Source: Poriferisodalis sp965116245 (lineage in GTDB: Bacteria > Actinomycetota > Acidimicrobiia > Acidimicrobiales > Poriferisodalaceae). Taken from it: 64,000 nucleotides of DNA. The DNA lies in assembly GCA_965116245.1 (NCBI GenBank), contig OZ220497.1:2418001-2482000 (forward strand). Direction: 5' to 3'. Positions 1 through 8,454 of the stretch are shown here, piece by piece. A model generated the notes under the pieces. It saw only the letters and a list, made by a program, of their open reading frames with translations. It did no database searches and was not told the origin of the DNA. The stretch's first letter is position 1. The number at the start of each line of letters is the position of its first letter. The position numbers and the translations under genes were made by a program.

Positions 1-49
1 TGGTTGTCGCGCAACGGCGCCCCGATGCGCGCCGACTGACTCAGATGAC

Positions 50-1516
50 TTAGACCCGATGCCAGGTAGCGCCTGCCCGGCTGTCAGAAATAGTGATGCC
101 CGCAGTTGTCAGCTCGTCGCGAATGCGATCAGCGGTGTCGAAATCGCGAGCTGAACGCGCGGAGGCCCTCAGGGCCAGCAGCTTGTCCACCTCTGCGTCC
201 GAGAGACCGTCGGAGCCAGAGTCTTCGATTGCCTCAGCGCCACAGTTGAGCCCGAGCACTTTGAGCAGGTGCAGCGCCGTACGTGCCGAAACAGCGGCCT
301 CATGTGGCACCGGCCCATCAAGGGCAGCGTTAGCAGCGCGCACAAGCCGGAACACAACGTCTAGTGCGGTAGGTGTCGAAAAGTCATCGTCCATGGCTGC
401 CGAGAACGCCGACACAGCCGCAACATCAAACTCTCCGGCCGTGCTCACTTCGATATCAGGCTGCCTTAGCGCTGCATCGGTTTCGAGCGAGATACCGGCC
501 TGCGCAGTCCGACGAGCGAGAGCATCAAGGCGGCCAACAGCGTTGCTAGCCGCTTCGAGCGCTTCGGGTCCCATCTCCATCGCCCGCCGATAGTGGGTTT
601 GAAGTACCAGCAAGCGCACAGCGCGGCCGCCGACAGCATCAATGGCGTCCGCAAGCTGTGTGTAATTTCCTAGCGACTTGGCCATCTTCTGACTACCCAA
701 AGTCACCATGGCACTGTGTACCCAGTAGCGAGCAAAGTCCTCGCCCACCGCAGCCGCCTGCGCGCACTCGTTTTGGTGGTGCGGAAAGACCAAGTCATCT
801 CCCCCGCCGTGAATGTCGAAACCAGGTCCAAGCGCGTTCAGCGACATTGCCACGCATTCCGTATGCCAGCCCGGTCGACCTTGTCCCCACGGTGTGTACC
901 AACTCGGTTCATCGGGCCGCGCTGCCTTCCAGAGCGCGAAATCCAGCGGCGAACGTTTATCGTCATCCACGTCGACTCGTGCTCCGGCATCCGCGCAGAG
1001 CTGCTCCAAAGTCCGACCGGCCAGATCGCCATAGCTGGCTACCGATTCCACGGAAAAATAGACGCCCTTGCCAGCCACTTCGTACGCAGCACCGGTCGAG
1101 CGCAACTTTGAGATCACGTCAATCATCTGAGGGATGAACTGCGTGGCATGGGGCCGCGAATGGGGCTGCAAGACGCCGAGCCGATTCATCTGAAGGTCGT
1201 ATGCGACCGTGAATTCAGCGGCGACCTCAGCTTCGGAGCGCTGCTCGCGCCGCGCTCGCTGCATGATCTTGTCGTCAATGTCGGTGACGTTGGAGGCGAC
1301 CGTGACCTCAAACCCTGCCCACGTTAGGTAGCGCCGAATCATGTCGTAGGTCACCGCCGTGCGACCGTGGCCAAGATGCGGCACGTCATAGACCGTCGGA
1401 CCGCAGACATACATCGACACTTCGCCTGGCGTACGCGGGACGAAGGCGATCTTGCGCCGCGTCATGGTGTCGTAGATCTGCAAGCTCACTGGTATCGATG
1501 TCCCTATTCGGCGCAT
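50..1516 (-). CDS. cysS: Cysteinyl-tRNA synthetase
   Basis: Charges tRNA-Cys with cysteine in the cytosol. The class I signatures are both present: HLGH at residues 47-50 and KMAKS at 277-281. The zinc-binding set of this family can be read as Cys38, Cys221, His246 and Glu250. At 488 residues it is full length, with the usual C-terminal helical region rich in Arg and Asp. The start is uncertain: ATG at 1516 has little room for a ribosome site, while a GTG at 1489 gives the family's usual N-terminus (LQIYDT near the beginning). It is a CysRS rather than the mycothiol ligase MshC, since the full tRNA-binding C-terminal part is retained. It is transcribed away from whatever lies left of the window and sits 73 bases after the CPBP protease gene on the same strand. 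Confidence 0.96.
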   Translation of the reverse strand: MRRIGTSIPVSLQIYDTMTRRKIAFVPRTPGEVSMYVCGPTVYDVPHLGHGRTAVTYDMIRRYLTWAGFEVTVASNVTDIDDKIMQRARREQRSEAEVAAEFTVAYDLQMNRLGVLQPHSRPHATQFIPQMIDVISKLRSTGAAYEVAGKGVYFSVESVASYGDLAGRTLEQLCADAGARVDVDDDKRSPLDFALWKAARPDEPSWYTPWGQGRPGWHTECVAMSLNALGPGFDIHGGGDDLVFPHHQNECAQAAAVGEDFARYWVHSAMVTLGSQKMAKSLGNYTQLADAIDAVGGRAVRLLVLQTHYRRAMEMGPEALEAASNAVGRLDALARRTAQAGISLETDAALRQPDIEVSTAGEFDVAAVSAFSAAMDDDFSTPTALDVVFRLVRAANAALDGPVPHEAAVSARTALHLLKVLGLNCGAEAIEDSGSDGLSDAEVDKLLALRASARSARDFDTADRIRDELTTAGITISDSRAGATWHRV

Positions 1517-1589
1517 CCCTGTCTGGCTTCGAGAGTACCGACGAGTCCTGACGGGATTGGTGAAGGAGTCAGATGGTTTCTCTGGTTCC

Positions 1590-2390
1590 TCACGTAGTCA
1601 ATCTGAGGACTTCGATCGTGCTCCAAATCACGAGGTTATGGAGCGCGTGCAGTAGCGAACCCGCCCACCAGCCGTATCGCACCCGCGCAATTGTGAACAT
1701 GAGACCTAGCCAGATCTGCGGGCTCACGATCAGTGGTGCGACAAGCACCGTGAGCAGTGTCCAAGTGACCTCAAAGTTGCCGATATGCACGGCACCGAAC
1801 GCCACTATCGAGCACCAGATCGGCCAGCGCGGATGCTCGGTCCACCACCTAGCGAAGCTGTCGTGCCAGGTTGGCGAGCGCTGCCCGGTCTCGCCCTTGG
1901 CGCCGTCGCGCTCCGCCTCGACTACCAGCGATTGGATCCACAATGTTGCACAGGCCAGCACCACGAGGATGCACAGTGCTGTTATGGCCACAGCCGGTCC
2001 ATCTCCGCCCAAGAAATACACGACACCGATGGCTCCCGCGGCAGCTAGCACACCCAGCCGCGGACGCGCCATCAGTGGAAGCCGAAAGATCAGTTCCTCA
2101 AACAACGGCGCTAACAGCACCACCAGCGTGAGCTGCTCAACGAAACTCAGTTCGCGCAGATCCGCTTCCAGCGTGCTGACGTAGCCGGAGCGCGCTGCGA
2201 GGATCGATACAAGGAGTAAGACGAGCGAGCCGACCAGGCCGATGGCCAACAAGATGGCGAGACTTGCGGGCCAATGTTTGGGATTTCGGGCAGCGCTCCA
2301 GTCTGGAAACGCGCCGAAGCGCGGGCTAACCGCGCGCCATACACCGCGTGGCGCGCCGACATCTGCAGTTGACGGCGTTTCGTTATCCAA
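1590..2390 (-). CDS. CPBP-family intramembrane metalloprotease
   Basis: Predicted multi-pass membrane protein of the CPBP (CAAX protease/bacteriocin-processing, Abi) family. The diagnostic motifs are in order: EELIFR with Glu98, Glu99 and Arg103; FGAVH near residue 200; and HALHN near the C-terminus. These supply the catalytic Glu and the His ligands. Hydrophobic segments lie at about 43-65, 85-100, 112-128, 131-155 and 190-240. The substrate cannot be read from the sequence; relatives process prenylated proteins or peptides or contribute to self-immunity. The open frame begins at TTG 2390, only 20 bases after the BldC-like gene, so the two are probably cotranscribed and the weak start is explained by coupling. 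The true start could be internal. Confidence 0.82.
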   Translation of the reverse strand: MDNETPSTADVGAPRGVWRAVSPRFGAFPDWSAARNPKHWPASLAILLAIGLVGSLVLLLVSILAARSGYVSTLEADLRELSFVEQLTLVVLLAPLFEELIFRLPLMARPRLGVLAAAGAIGVVYFLGGDGPAVAITALCILVVLACATLWIQSLVVEAERDGAKGETGQRSPTWHDSFARWWTEHPRWPIWCSIVAFGAVHIGNFEVTWTLLTVLVAPLIVSPQIWLGLMFTIARVRYGWWAGSLLHALHNLVIWSTIEVLRLTT

Positions 2391-2410
2391 GCGTCGTTGA
2401 CCTATTCGGG

Positions 2411-2737
2411 TTATTCGTCTGTGTCGTATGTCACGACTGCTTCGTCCAAATCGGCCGGTCGTGTTTCGGGATACAGGTGCTCAAGGCTGCCTGGTTCAAC
2501 TCTGGAACGCTCTAGGAATGTGTCGAGGTCGTCAAGTTGCAGACGAATGACGCGTCCGAAACGGTACGCCACAAGGTCGCCTCGGTCAATGAACCGGTAC
2601 AGCGTCCGAGTGGTGACGCCGAGGCGACGCGCAGCTACAGCCGTGGACAGCCACACGATCTCCTTGATTGGAGGCTCGGTTAGTTCCTGGCTCGCAGCGC
2701 TAGGTTCGCTCAATTCGGTCGACTCCTCAGGCATCAT
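2411..2737 (-). CDS. BldC/excisionase-like helix-turn-helix protein
   Basis: Small DNA-binding protein with a MerR-like/excisionase helix-turn-helix at about residues 30-80: WLSTAVAARRLGVTTRTLY, then a wing with IRLQLDDLDTFLE. This is the layout of BldC and of many small actinobacterial regulators that bind direct repeats. The N-terminus is acidic and probably disordered. The ATG at 2737 (or 2734) is chosen because a strong ribosome site, GGGAGG on the minus strand at 2742-2747, lies just upstream; the longer TTG frame start at 2740 is less likely. It is divergent from the Tad pilus operon across a 229-base gap, so it may regulate either itself or the pilus genes, which is inference. The CPBP protease gene follows it. 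Confidence 0.82.
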   Translation of the reverse strand: MMPEESTELSEPSAASQELTEPPIKEIVWLSTAVAARRLGVTTRTLYRFIDRGDLVAYRFGRVIRLQLDDLDTFLERSRVEPGSLEHLYPETRPADLDEAVVTYDTDE

Positions 2738-2966
2738 CAAACCTCCCGTACGGTTAGCTGTAGGCGCTGGAAGGGACGGGGGTCAACCCCGTGGGTTGAA
2801 ACTAGTGCGCGTCGCTAGGTCAGTGTGCGCGCGCTGGTGCTCGTTGTGCGCTATGTCGTCCCCCACTTGGACGACACTGCAACGCCTGCACAGTCTGTAA
2901 GGCTGCTATCGGCACCTTTAGATAATTATCTTGTAATTTCATTTCAGACTGGTCAAAGTCCCATAT

Positions 2967-3674
2967 GTGCCGCCTGATCCGCTGCTACCAACTGACCACC
3001 GGGGCCTTCCGCCACCATCGGTAGCTGGCCACCGTTCGCGAAGCGCACCACCTTGGGCTCGCCCACAGGTCATCGTTGGCAGCGTCTTGTGCGGCGCTGC
3101 AGCACTCGGGTTGTGGTGGACGTTTGAACAAACAGCGGCCGAGCCCACTACCAGCTATGTCGTCGCCCGCACGCGACTGGCACCTGGCAAGGTCATCGAA
3201 GCGACTGATGTAGCCATGGTTCCGATGCACTTGCCGGCTGAGGTCGCAGCGAGTGTGTTCAGTGAGGGTGACAGCGTCGTAGGCAATGTCGTGGTACAGG
3301 CCATTCACGCTGGCGAAATTGTGACCCAGGGCGACATCGGGTCGCGTCAAGCCGTGACTGATCGGGTGGCTGGCTACGCCATCTCAATCGAACTCAATCG
3401 GCCCGCGGCACTCAACGGTCTGATAAGTGCCGGCGAGCGGGTGGATGTCGTGGTCACCAACGCCGACCTTGCCGATGGCCACCTACTTGGGGCGGCCGAT
3501 GCGCTCATACTGGACGTGGATGACAGATTCGGGTCTGAACGTCTGTCCGGCGCCATCACAGTCACGCTGCAGGTGCAAGACCGCGCCACTGCCATGTCCT
3601 TGGCCTCAGCAGCCGAGTTTAACGCTGTCACTCTGATTCGACCCTGGGGCATGCCGCCCCCGACGCTGCCATGA
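2967..3674 (+). CDS. cpaB: Flp pilus assembly protein CpaB/RcpC-like (SAF domain)
   Basis: First gene of the Tad/Flp pilus operon. A proline-rich cytoplasmic N-terminus is followed by one membrane segment at about residues 34-52 and then a SAF domain (about 60-125) beginning YVVARTRLAPGKVIEATDV, the region by which CpaB/RcpC proteins are recognised; a second beta-rich part follows. In Gram-negatives CpaB partners the secretin; here there is no secretin, as expected for a single-membrane cell, so a periplasm-like wall-zone role in pilus assembly is inferred. The start is GTG 2967, without an obvious ribosome site. The stop overlaps the next gene's ATG by four bases (ATGA), indicating coupled translation. 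Confidence 0.82.
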   Translation: MPPDPLLPTDHRGLPPPSVAGHRSRSAPPWARPQVIVGSVLCGAAALGLWWTFEQTAAEPTTSYVVARTRLAPGKVIEATDVAMVPMHLPAEVAASVFSEGDSVVGNVVVQAIHAGEIVTQGDIGSRQAVTDRVAGYAISIELNRPAALNGLISAGERVDVVVTNADLADGHLLGAADALILDVDDRFGSERLSGAITVTLQVQDRATAMSLASAAEFNAVTLIRPWGMPPPTLP

Positions 3675-5050
3675 CTATTCGGGGACCCCTGGCTGAGATT
3701 GAACAGTGTGTATCGGAACGGGCTCGCCGCGGTGGCCTGGATCCGCGCGCGCCGGGCGCTGACCTCACGATCACGGCGCTCGCCCACGAGGAAATCCGAC
3801 GCTGGAACCTTGAGTTCAAGAGCGGCGCGCACAGCTATGCCATTGACGATGCCGATGCGTTCGCAGAACGGATCTTGCGCGACCTGCTCGGCTACGGACC
3901 GCTTGAAGCACCACTCGCAGACGCCGATGTGTGGGAAATCATGGTAAACGCACCGCAGGAGATTTTCGTCAAGCGGCACCATGGACTCAGCGGCCGCCAT
4001 CACGAGTCGTTCCATGACGACGAGCACGTCCGTCGGACGTTGATGAGGATTATCGACGACGCCACGGAGTCGCATCGCAAGTTGGATCCCAGCGAGGGCC
4101 TACAGGACGCCCAACTAGACAACGGCGCGCGCCTGCACATCGTCCATCCAGACATTGGCCGCGGCGGCCATTTGATCTTCAACATCCGCAAGTTCACCGA
4201 TGTCGCCTTCTCAAATCTGGGCGACCTAGCAGAAATCGGATCTTTGACCCGTGAAGTAGCAGACTTCCTAAGGGTTGCAGTGCGTGGACGACTCTCGATC
4301 TTGTTCGCTGGCGCGCCCGGAAGCGGCAAGACGACACTGTTGGGGTGTTGTGCCGCCGAGCTGGATCCGCGACTGCGCGTCGTGACCGCCGAGGAGGTGT
4401 TTGAGCTCAATATCCGATTGCCAAACGTGGCCGGGATGCAGACGCGTCCAGGTCGGACCGAACGGGCTCCCATCGACTTGAGGCGCTTGGTGAGCGGCTT
4501 TTTGCGCATGGCTCCGGACGTGGCCATCGTGGGCGAAGTGCGCGACCGCGAGGCGGTACCTCTGCTATTGACCCTCTCCAGCGGAGTTTGTGGCTACGCG
4601 ACTATCCACGCTGGATCTGCACGTCAAGCGCTCGGCCGTTTACGCCTGATGTGCCAGTTGGCTCCTGAGTTGCGCGAGATGTCTGTCGGGGCAATCACTC
4701 AACTCGTCGCCGAATCAATCGACATCGTGGTGCATTTGCGGCGCGGTCGCGCTGGTGTGGAGGTCACCGAAATCGTGGCTGTGGAACAAACCGCAGGCTA
4801 CGAAAGCGACTCGTTTGAGGTGACACCGCTCTACATACTTGGCGACCGCGGAGAACCGCCAGCGAGGACTCCACACAAGTCCAGACGCCTAACGTCAAAG
4901 CTCGCCGCCATCGGTCTCGTCGCGCCGGAGCCACGCTCATCGTCCATTCAGGGATCTCCTACGACCGAAGGTACGCAGGGTTTGGATACGGGTCGTGCTC
5001 TCGCTGGCTGTGCCGCTGCGATCCCCACAGCGCCAGATTCGCCACGGTGA
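3671..5050 (+). CDS. cpaF: Tad/Flp pilus assembly ATPase CpaF/TadA
   Basis: Hexameric secretion ATPase powering pilus assembly at the inner face of the membrane. Walker A is GAPGSGKTT at residues 214-222, the Asp-box acids are Glu241-Glu242, the atypical Walker B is DVAIVGEVRD at 283-292, and the His box is TIHAG at 311-315. The N-terminal domain contains the family phrase LLGYGPLEAPLADADVWEIMVN. Length (459 aa) is typical, with a Pro/Ser-rich C-terminal tail of about 60 residues beyond the ATPase core. It overlaps cpaB by four bases and its TGA overlaps the GTG of the next gene, so the four proteins are made from one transcript. Assignment to CpaF rather than a type IV secretion VirB11 rests on the flanking TadB/TadC and TadE genes. 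Confidence 0.93.
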   Translation: MTIRGPLAEIEQCVSERARRGGLDPRAPGADLTITALAHEEIRRWNLEFKSGAHSYAIDDADAFAERILRDLLGYGPLEAPLADADVWEIMVNAPQEIFVKRHHGLSGRHHESFHDDEHVRRTLMRIIDDATESHRKLDPSEGLQDAQLDNGARLHIVHPDIGRGGHLIFNIRKFTDVAFSNLGDLAEIGSLTREVADFLRVAVRGRLSILFAGAPGSGKTTLLGCCAAELDPRLRVVTAEEVFELNIRLPNVAGMQTRPGRTERAPIDLRRLVSGFLRMAPDVAIVGEVRDREAVPLLLTLSSGVCGYATIHAGSARQALGRLRLMCQLAPELREMSVGAITQLVAESIDIVVHLRRGRAGVEVTEIVAVEQTAGYESDSFEVTPLYILGDRGEPPARTPHKSRRLTSKLAAIGLVAPEPRSSSIQGSPTTEGTQGLDTGRALAGCAAAIPTAPDSPR

Positions 5051-5901
5051 TCGGCTTGATCTGTGTCGCTGCGGGCGCGCTGGGCGTCGGCTTGTTGTGG
5101 ACACGTGACTTTGCGGCAAGTGGTACCGATTGGCTGTCGGCGACCTCTCGCAGCGCAGCTTCGGCGACGCCTGGCGACGTGCTGGCCGTCTGGCGAGGCG
5201 TTGTGGTCGGAGTGGTCGCTGGGATCGCGGGGTGGATTTCTGCTTGGGCGCTGTTCGGAGGTGTTATTGCGCCCTTGGTCGTTGCGATGGTATGCACGAG
5301 CGCCCCAATATCGGGAGCGTTGCGGCGCTACCGCAGCCAGTCCAGCGACACCTGGCAGGCATGGCCTCGACTTCTCGCAGAAATTCGAATTCTGGTAACA
5401 CATCGGGGCCAATCGATTCCGGTCGCACTGCTTTCCGCAGGTACGCACGCGCCCATCGCTATGCGCCAAGCATTCTCCGATGCGTCACGCACCTGGTCCC
5501 TAAGCACTGACTTCGAAGCTTCCCTGCGGATTCTCAAGACGTCTCTGGCCGATCCAACTGCCGATGCGGTGTGCGAAACACTGCTAGCCGCGCACCAAAT
5601 CGGCGGAGTGCGAATAGACGCTCGTTTACGTGCGCTAGCCGAGGCCGCCCAAGCTGAAGCTGCGGCGCGCGCCGACGCGCGAGCCAGGCAAGCCGGTGCC
5701 AGGTTCGCACGCAGCTTCGTGGCCGTGGTGCCAGCGTTCATGGCACTAATCGGACTGAGCATCGGACGCGGACGTCAGGCCTACGCATCTAGCAGCGGCC
5801 AGTGGTTGGCGGCACTTAGCGCTCTCGCGGTCGCTGGCTGCTGGGGCTGGGCTGGGCGCATTATGGCGATCCCCATGCGCAAGAGAGTGTTCATCCAGTG
5901 A
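5047..5901 (+). CDS. tadB: Tad pilus platform protein, TadB-like (type II secretion F family)
   Basis: Inner-membrane platform subunit of the pilus machine. Hydrophobic segments fall at about residues 2-16, 52-85 and 217-270, with the cytoplasmic T2SF domain between them (PVALLSAG near 135 and a helical, Ala-rich stretch). This matches the TadB arrangement and the length (284 aa) is usual. Translation starts at GTG 5047, overlapping the cpaF stop as GTGA. It is ten bases upstream of the second platform gene. It is named TadB from gene order; sequence alone does not separate TadB from TadC firmly. Confidence 0.8.
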   Translation: MIGLICVAAGALGVGLLWTRDFAASGTDWLSATSRSAASATPGDVLAVWRGVVVGVVAGIAGWISAWALFGGVIAPLVVAMVCTSAPISGALRRYRSQSSDTWQAWPRLLAEIRILVTHRGQSIPVALLSAGTHAPIAMRQAFSDASRTWSLSTDFEASLRILKTSLADPTADAVCETLLAAHQIGGVRIDARLRALAEAAQAEAAARADARARQAGARFARSFVAVVPAFMALIGLSIGRGRQAYASSSGQWLAALSALAVAGCWGWAGRIMAIPMRKRVFIQ

Positions 5902-5911
5902 CTCTTCCGCG

Positions 5912-6637
5912 ATGACCGGTAACACTTCGCTTGCGCAGCGCGTTGCCATGCTGACAAACGCCGACGACCATCTGGCTGAGCGCCTGCGCGAAGCTGGCAT
6001 GGCACGCTCCCCCGCAGAGTTTCGATTTCGCCAAGTCGGCGCTGCGGCAGCGGGGCTAGCCGCCACGGTTGTGGTGCTCTACATCATCGGCGTCAGTCCG
6101 CTGTTGGCGCTCGTTGCGGCAGTTGCCGTGGCAGCGGTGACTATCGGGGCACTCGAACACCGGCTAACAGCACTGGGCACTTCTCGGCGCACTCAGATCA
6201 CCGAGGAATTGCCGATTGTCGCCGAGCAGATCGGAATGTTGCTCGCCAGCGGGCTTTCACTTACTGGTGCACTTGATGCAGCCGCCAAGCGAGGTCAAGG
6301 ACTATGTGCTGAGGGATTGGAACGCGTCGGAGCGCGCGTTGCCGGTGGCGCTCCAGTCGAACTCGCATTGGCCGAGTGGGCTGATCATGCCGGGTCGGCA
6401 GAGATTCGCAGGTTCGTGGGTGTGCTCACCTTGCATGAGGATGCTTCAGATGTCGCAACGTTGGTGTCTGAGGAGGCCCGCTCCTCCCGCATGGAGGCAC
6501 ATCGACGCCTGATAGCCCACATCGAACGTCGTAGCGAGCAGGTGTGGATTCCCGTAACCGTTGCGGCACTGGTGCCCGGCAGCATCCTGCTGGCAATTCC
6601 GTTCAGCGACGCACTGCGCGACTTCGCTTTGTTGTGA
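5912..6637 (+). CDS. tadC: Tad pilus platform protein, TadC-like (type II secretion F family)
   Basis: Second T2SF-family membrane protein. Two adjacent membrane segments lie at about residues 43-85, then the family's conserved segment ELPIVAEQIGMLLASGLSLT (about 100-119) and ALDAAAKR, then a C-terminal membrane segment at about 215-240. TadB and TadC are thought to form a heteromeric platform that transmits ATPase motion to the pilin pool. The 241-residue length is at the short end for TadC. A 118-base gap follows before the pilin-like gene, the only sizeable gap inside the operon, so an internal promoter or processing site could sit there, though none is obvious. Confidence 0.8.
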   Translation: MTGNTSLAQRVAMLTNADDHLAERLREAGMARSPAEFRFRQVGAAAAGLAATVVVLYIIGVSPLLALVAAVAVAAVTIGALEHRLTALGTSRRTQITEELPIVAEQIGMLLASGLSLTGALDAAAKRGQGLCAEGLERVGARVAGGAPVELALAEWADHAGSAEIRRFVGVLTLHEDASDVATLVSEEARSSRMEAHRRLIAHIERRSEQVWIPVTVAALVPGSILLAIPFSDALRDFALL

Positions 6638-6755
6638 AAAACAACGCTGGCAACTCCAACGGACCAGTGACACTCGGCAAGTGCTGCCTATGCCCCCAAA
6701 CCCTGATTCTCCAATCTGTGATTCCCTAATAAACGACCACCGAAAGGAATGTCAC

Positions 6756-6977
6756 ATGTACATCATCTCGTTAGCTGCAGTTCTGACTGGGCTCACTATT
6801 GCGGTCGCTATGCCCCATCACCAGATGACCAATGAACGTGGTGAGGGAGTCATCTCTGCAGCGATCGCTGTGCTGATCATCGCCTCCCTCGGTGCTCTCA
6901 TGTGGGTCGGCTTCAAAGCGCTCTGGGAAAACGCCGAAGAAACCACGAACTCAGAGATCTCGAAGATCGGGCAATGA
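6756..6977 (+). CDS. Small Flp-pilin-like membrane protein
   Basis: Encodes 73 residues and is the best candidate for the major pilin of this locus. I chose ATG 6756 because GAAAGGA lies eight bases upstream, whereas the longer frame has no support. The product has an N-terminal hydrophobic stretch (about 3-18), then NERGEGVISAAIAVL, which resembles a prepilin cleavage region followed by a single hydrophobic helix (about 32-53), then a short acidic tail. The classic Flp motif G-x4-E-Y is not exact. Its position between TadC and TadE-type genes matches that of Flp or DUF4244 proteins in actinobacteria. Its stop overlaps the next ATG (ATGA). Confidence 0.68.
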   Translation: MYIISLAAVLTGLTIAVAMPHHQMTNERGEGVISAAIAVLIIASLGALMWVGFKALWENAEETTNSEISKIGQ

Positions 6978-7375
6978 CTCACCGCCGCGATGAGTCTGGT
7001 GCGGGACTCGTGGCACTGCCTTGGGCGGTGCTCGCGTATCTGACCTTTCTCATGCTCGCGGTGCAGGTTGCCGTGTACCTATACAGCACCTCAGTTCTCA
7101 CCGCGATCGGCCACGACGCGACGCGCCAGGCAGCACTTGGCGGCGCTACCCCTGCGGCTGTCTCAGAAGCAGAACGCTGGCTGCGTTCACGCATAGGACC
7201 AGCGGTAAGTATCGAATCGCTCCGATGGACTACCAGCAACGAAACCGTGACATTGGAACTAAGAGCAAAACCGCCGCGCGTGCTCATCGACACCTCTGCA
7301 TTGATCGGCCAACGCAACATTGAGCGACGCTTTGAGATGCGGAGCGAGATCCCTCGTTTCGCAGGTCAGCTATGA
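6974..7375 (+). CDS. TadE-like pseudopilin
   Basis: Predicted pseudopilin of the Tad system, 133 residues. It opens with DESGAGLVALPWAVLAYLTF, i.e. a Gly/Glu-type prepilin-like junction followed by one hydrophobic helix (about residues 13-36), then a short extracytoplasmic domain with the TadE-style phrase GHDATRQAALGG. The start at ATG 6974 is supported by the four-base overlap with the pilin gene; the longer frame from 6902 would run through that gene. TadE-like proteins are minor components processed by the prepilin peptidase; no peptidase gene is present in this window. It overlaps the next gene by four bases. Confidence 0.75.
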   Translation: MTHRRDESGAGLVALPWAVLAYLTFLMLAVQVAVYLYSTSVLTAIGHDATRQAALGGATPAAVSEAERWLRSRIGPAVSIESLRWTTSNETVTLELRAKPPRVLIDTSALIGQRNIERRFEMRSEIPRFAGQL

Positions 7376-7893
7376 ATCCCGGACAGTCTGAACACAGACA
7401 ACCTGAGCGCAGACAGCCTGATGCTGAGAGGCCTGATGTTGAGGGGCCTGCCGCTGAGGGAGTTGCTGAGGGAATCGTGGGCGCCGAGGTGTTGCCGTTC
7501 CTGGTGCTCGTGTTTATTGGCGGAACCCTGATGTTCGCCCAAGCATGGGCTGCGCTGGATGCGAAAATCGCTGCGACTGCGGGCGCTCAACAAGCCGCAC
7601 ACACTTTTGTTGAGCAACGTGGGGCCGATTCTTCGCGAGCCATCCAAGCTGCGAACACAGCCGGTATAGCGGCCATGGCTGGCTACAGGCTTAAAGGTGA
7701 GGGGACTGTCCAACCAATCGGTACTCCCCGCTTGCGCCGATGTGAACGTGTGAGCTTTGAAGTCACACGAGAAGTTCCGCGTCTAGCGCTCAGCGGCGGT
7801 CGATGGTCTCCCATGACGGTGAGAGCTACAGCCAGTGAGGTCGTAGACCCCTTCCGTCACGGCCTGGATGGGCGAGCCCCCTGTGCTCCGTGA
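7372..7893 (+). CDS. TadE-like pseudopilin with repetitive N-terminus
   Basis: 173 residues. A hydrophilic leader of about 38 residues, built from degenerate repeats (QPERRQPDAERPDVEGP), precedes a junction GIVGAEVLPFLVLVFIGG with a hydrophobic helix at about 40-60, and a small globular tail that contains the phrase KIAATAGAQQAAHTFVEQ typical of TadE-like proteins. The leader is unusual for the family and its DNA (7380-7480) is made of near-repeats of CTGAG-type units, so it may have grown by slippage. The reading frame ends at a TGA located inside the first unit of the 16-bp tandem repeat at 7890-7969. Confidence 0.68.
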   Translation: MNPGQSEHRQPERRQPDAERPDVEGPAAEGVAEGIVGAEVLPFLVLVFIGGTLMFAQAWAALDAKIAATAGAQQAAHTFVEQRGADSSRAIQAANTAGIAAMAGYRLKGEGTVQPIGTPRLRRCERVSFEVTREVPRLALSGGRWSPMTVRATASEVVDPFRHGLDGRAPCAP

Positions 7894-7969
7894 ACCCCGT
7901 GTCCTGTGAACCCCGTGTCCTGTGAACCCCGTGTCCTGTGAACCCCGTGTTCTGTGAACCCTGTGCTCA
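7890..7969 (+). repeat. Five tandem 16-bp units carrying stop and start codons
   Basis: Unit GTGAACCCCGTGTCCT occurs exactly at 7890, 7906 and 7922, with one change at 7938 and several at 7954. Each unit begins GTGA, so each offers both a GTG start and a TGA stop in different phases. The upstream TadE-like gene stops in unit 1 (7891-7893) and the following TadG-like frame can first start in unit 4 (7938). Confidence 0.95.
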
Positions 7970-8450
7970 TGCGCCACGTGCTCACGAGCTATGTGTGCAT
8001 AGACATTCGGCATGCCAACGTGGGTCGGCGCTGCTGTTGGTTCCAACAGGTGTCCTGATTGTTGCTCTGTTGGCGAGCATCGCCGTGGACAGCGTTGCTG
8101 TGTTTTTAGCCCAACGCGAGGCGCAATCAGCAGCTTCGTCGCTTGCCAACGACCTGGTATCGCTCGCACTTGACGAACGCTCGCTTCGCCATAGCGGAAC
8201 GTATCGGCTTGATTACTCGCGTCTGCAACGGCTAGAGGCGTGGAGCCAGCAAGTAGCCAGCGAAAGACTGTCCGCAGTGTTTGAGCCGGGGTCGGTGTCG
8301 GTGGCGTTAGCTGCGGCGGGCCCCGCATCTGTGCGAGTGTCCGTGAAAGGCGCGGCGCAGCGAGTCATTGGGCTGATTGGAAACGTCAGCGGTCAGTCCA
8401 GCCGCCCTGTAGCGGCCCACGCCATCGCTCACATGCGACTGTCGGGTTGA
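7938..8450 (+). CDS. TadG/TadE-like Flp pilus-assembly protein
   Basis: Up to 170 residues. The recognisable part begins QRGSALLLVPTGVLIVALLA, a prepilin-like Gly-Ser junction and hydrophobic helix, followed by AVDSVAVFLAQREAQSAASSLANDLVSLALDE, a pattern seen in helicase/secretion-neighbourhood TadG-like and TadE-like proteins. The start is uncertain: GTG 7938 lies inside a tandem repeat, with an in-frame stop just upstream at 7923, while GTG 7995 would give a product beginning close to the helix. It is the third pseudopilin-type gene of the operon and is followed after four bases by the pseudokinase gene. Confidence 0.62.
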   Translation: MNPVFCEPCAHAPRAHELCVHRHSACQRGSALLLVPTGVLIVALLASIAVDSVAVFLAQREAQSAASSLANDLVSLALDERSLRHSGTYRLDYSRLQRLEAWSQQVASERLSAVFEPGSVSVALAAAGPASVRVSVKGAAQRVIGLIGNVSGQSSRPVAAHAIAHMRLSG

Positions 8451-8454
8451 GCCG

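Noticed and set aside
658..1137. Plus-strand frames opposite cysS
   Set aside because: Antisense to conserved CysRS sequence, no recognisable domain and no ribosome site.
7890..7969. CRISPR array
   Set aside because: The units are contiguous 16-mers without spacers; no cas genes in the window.
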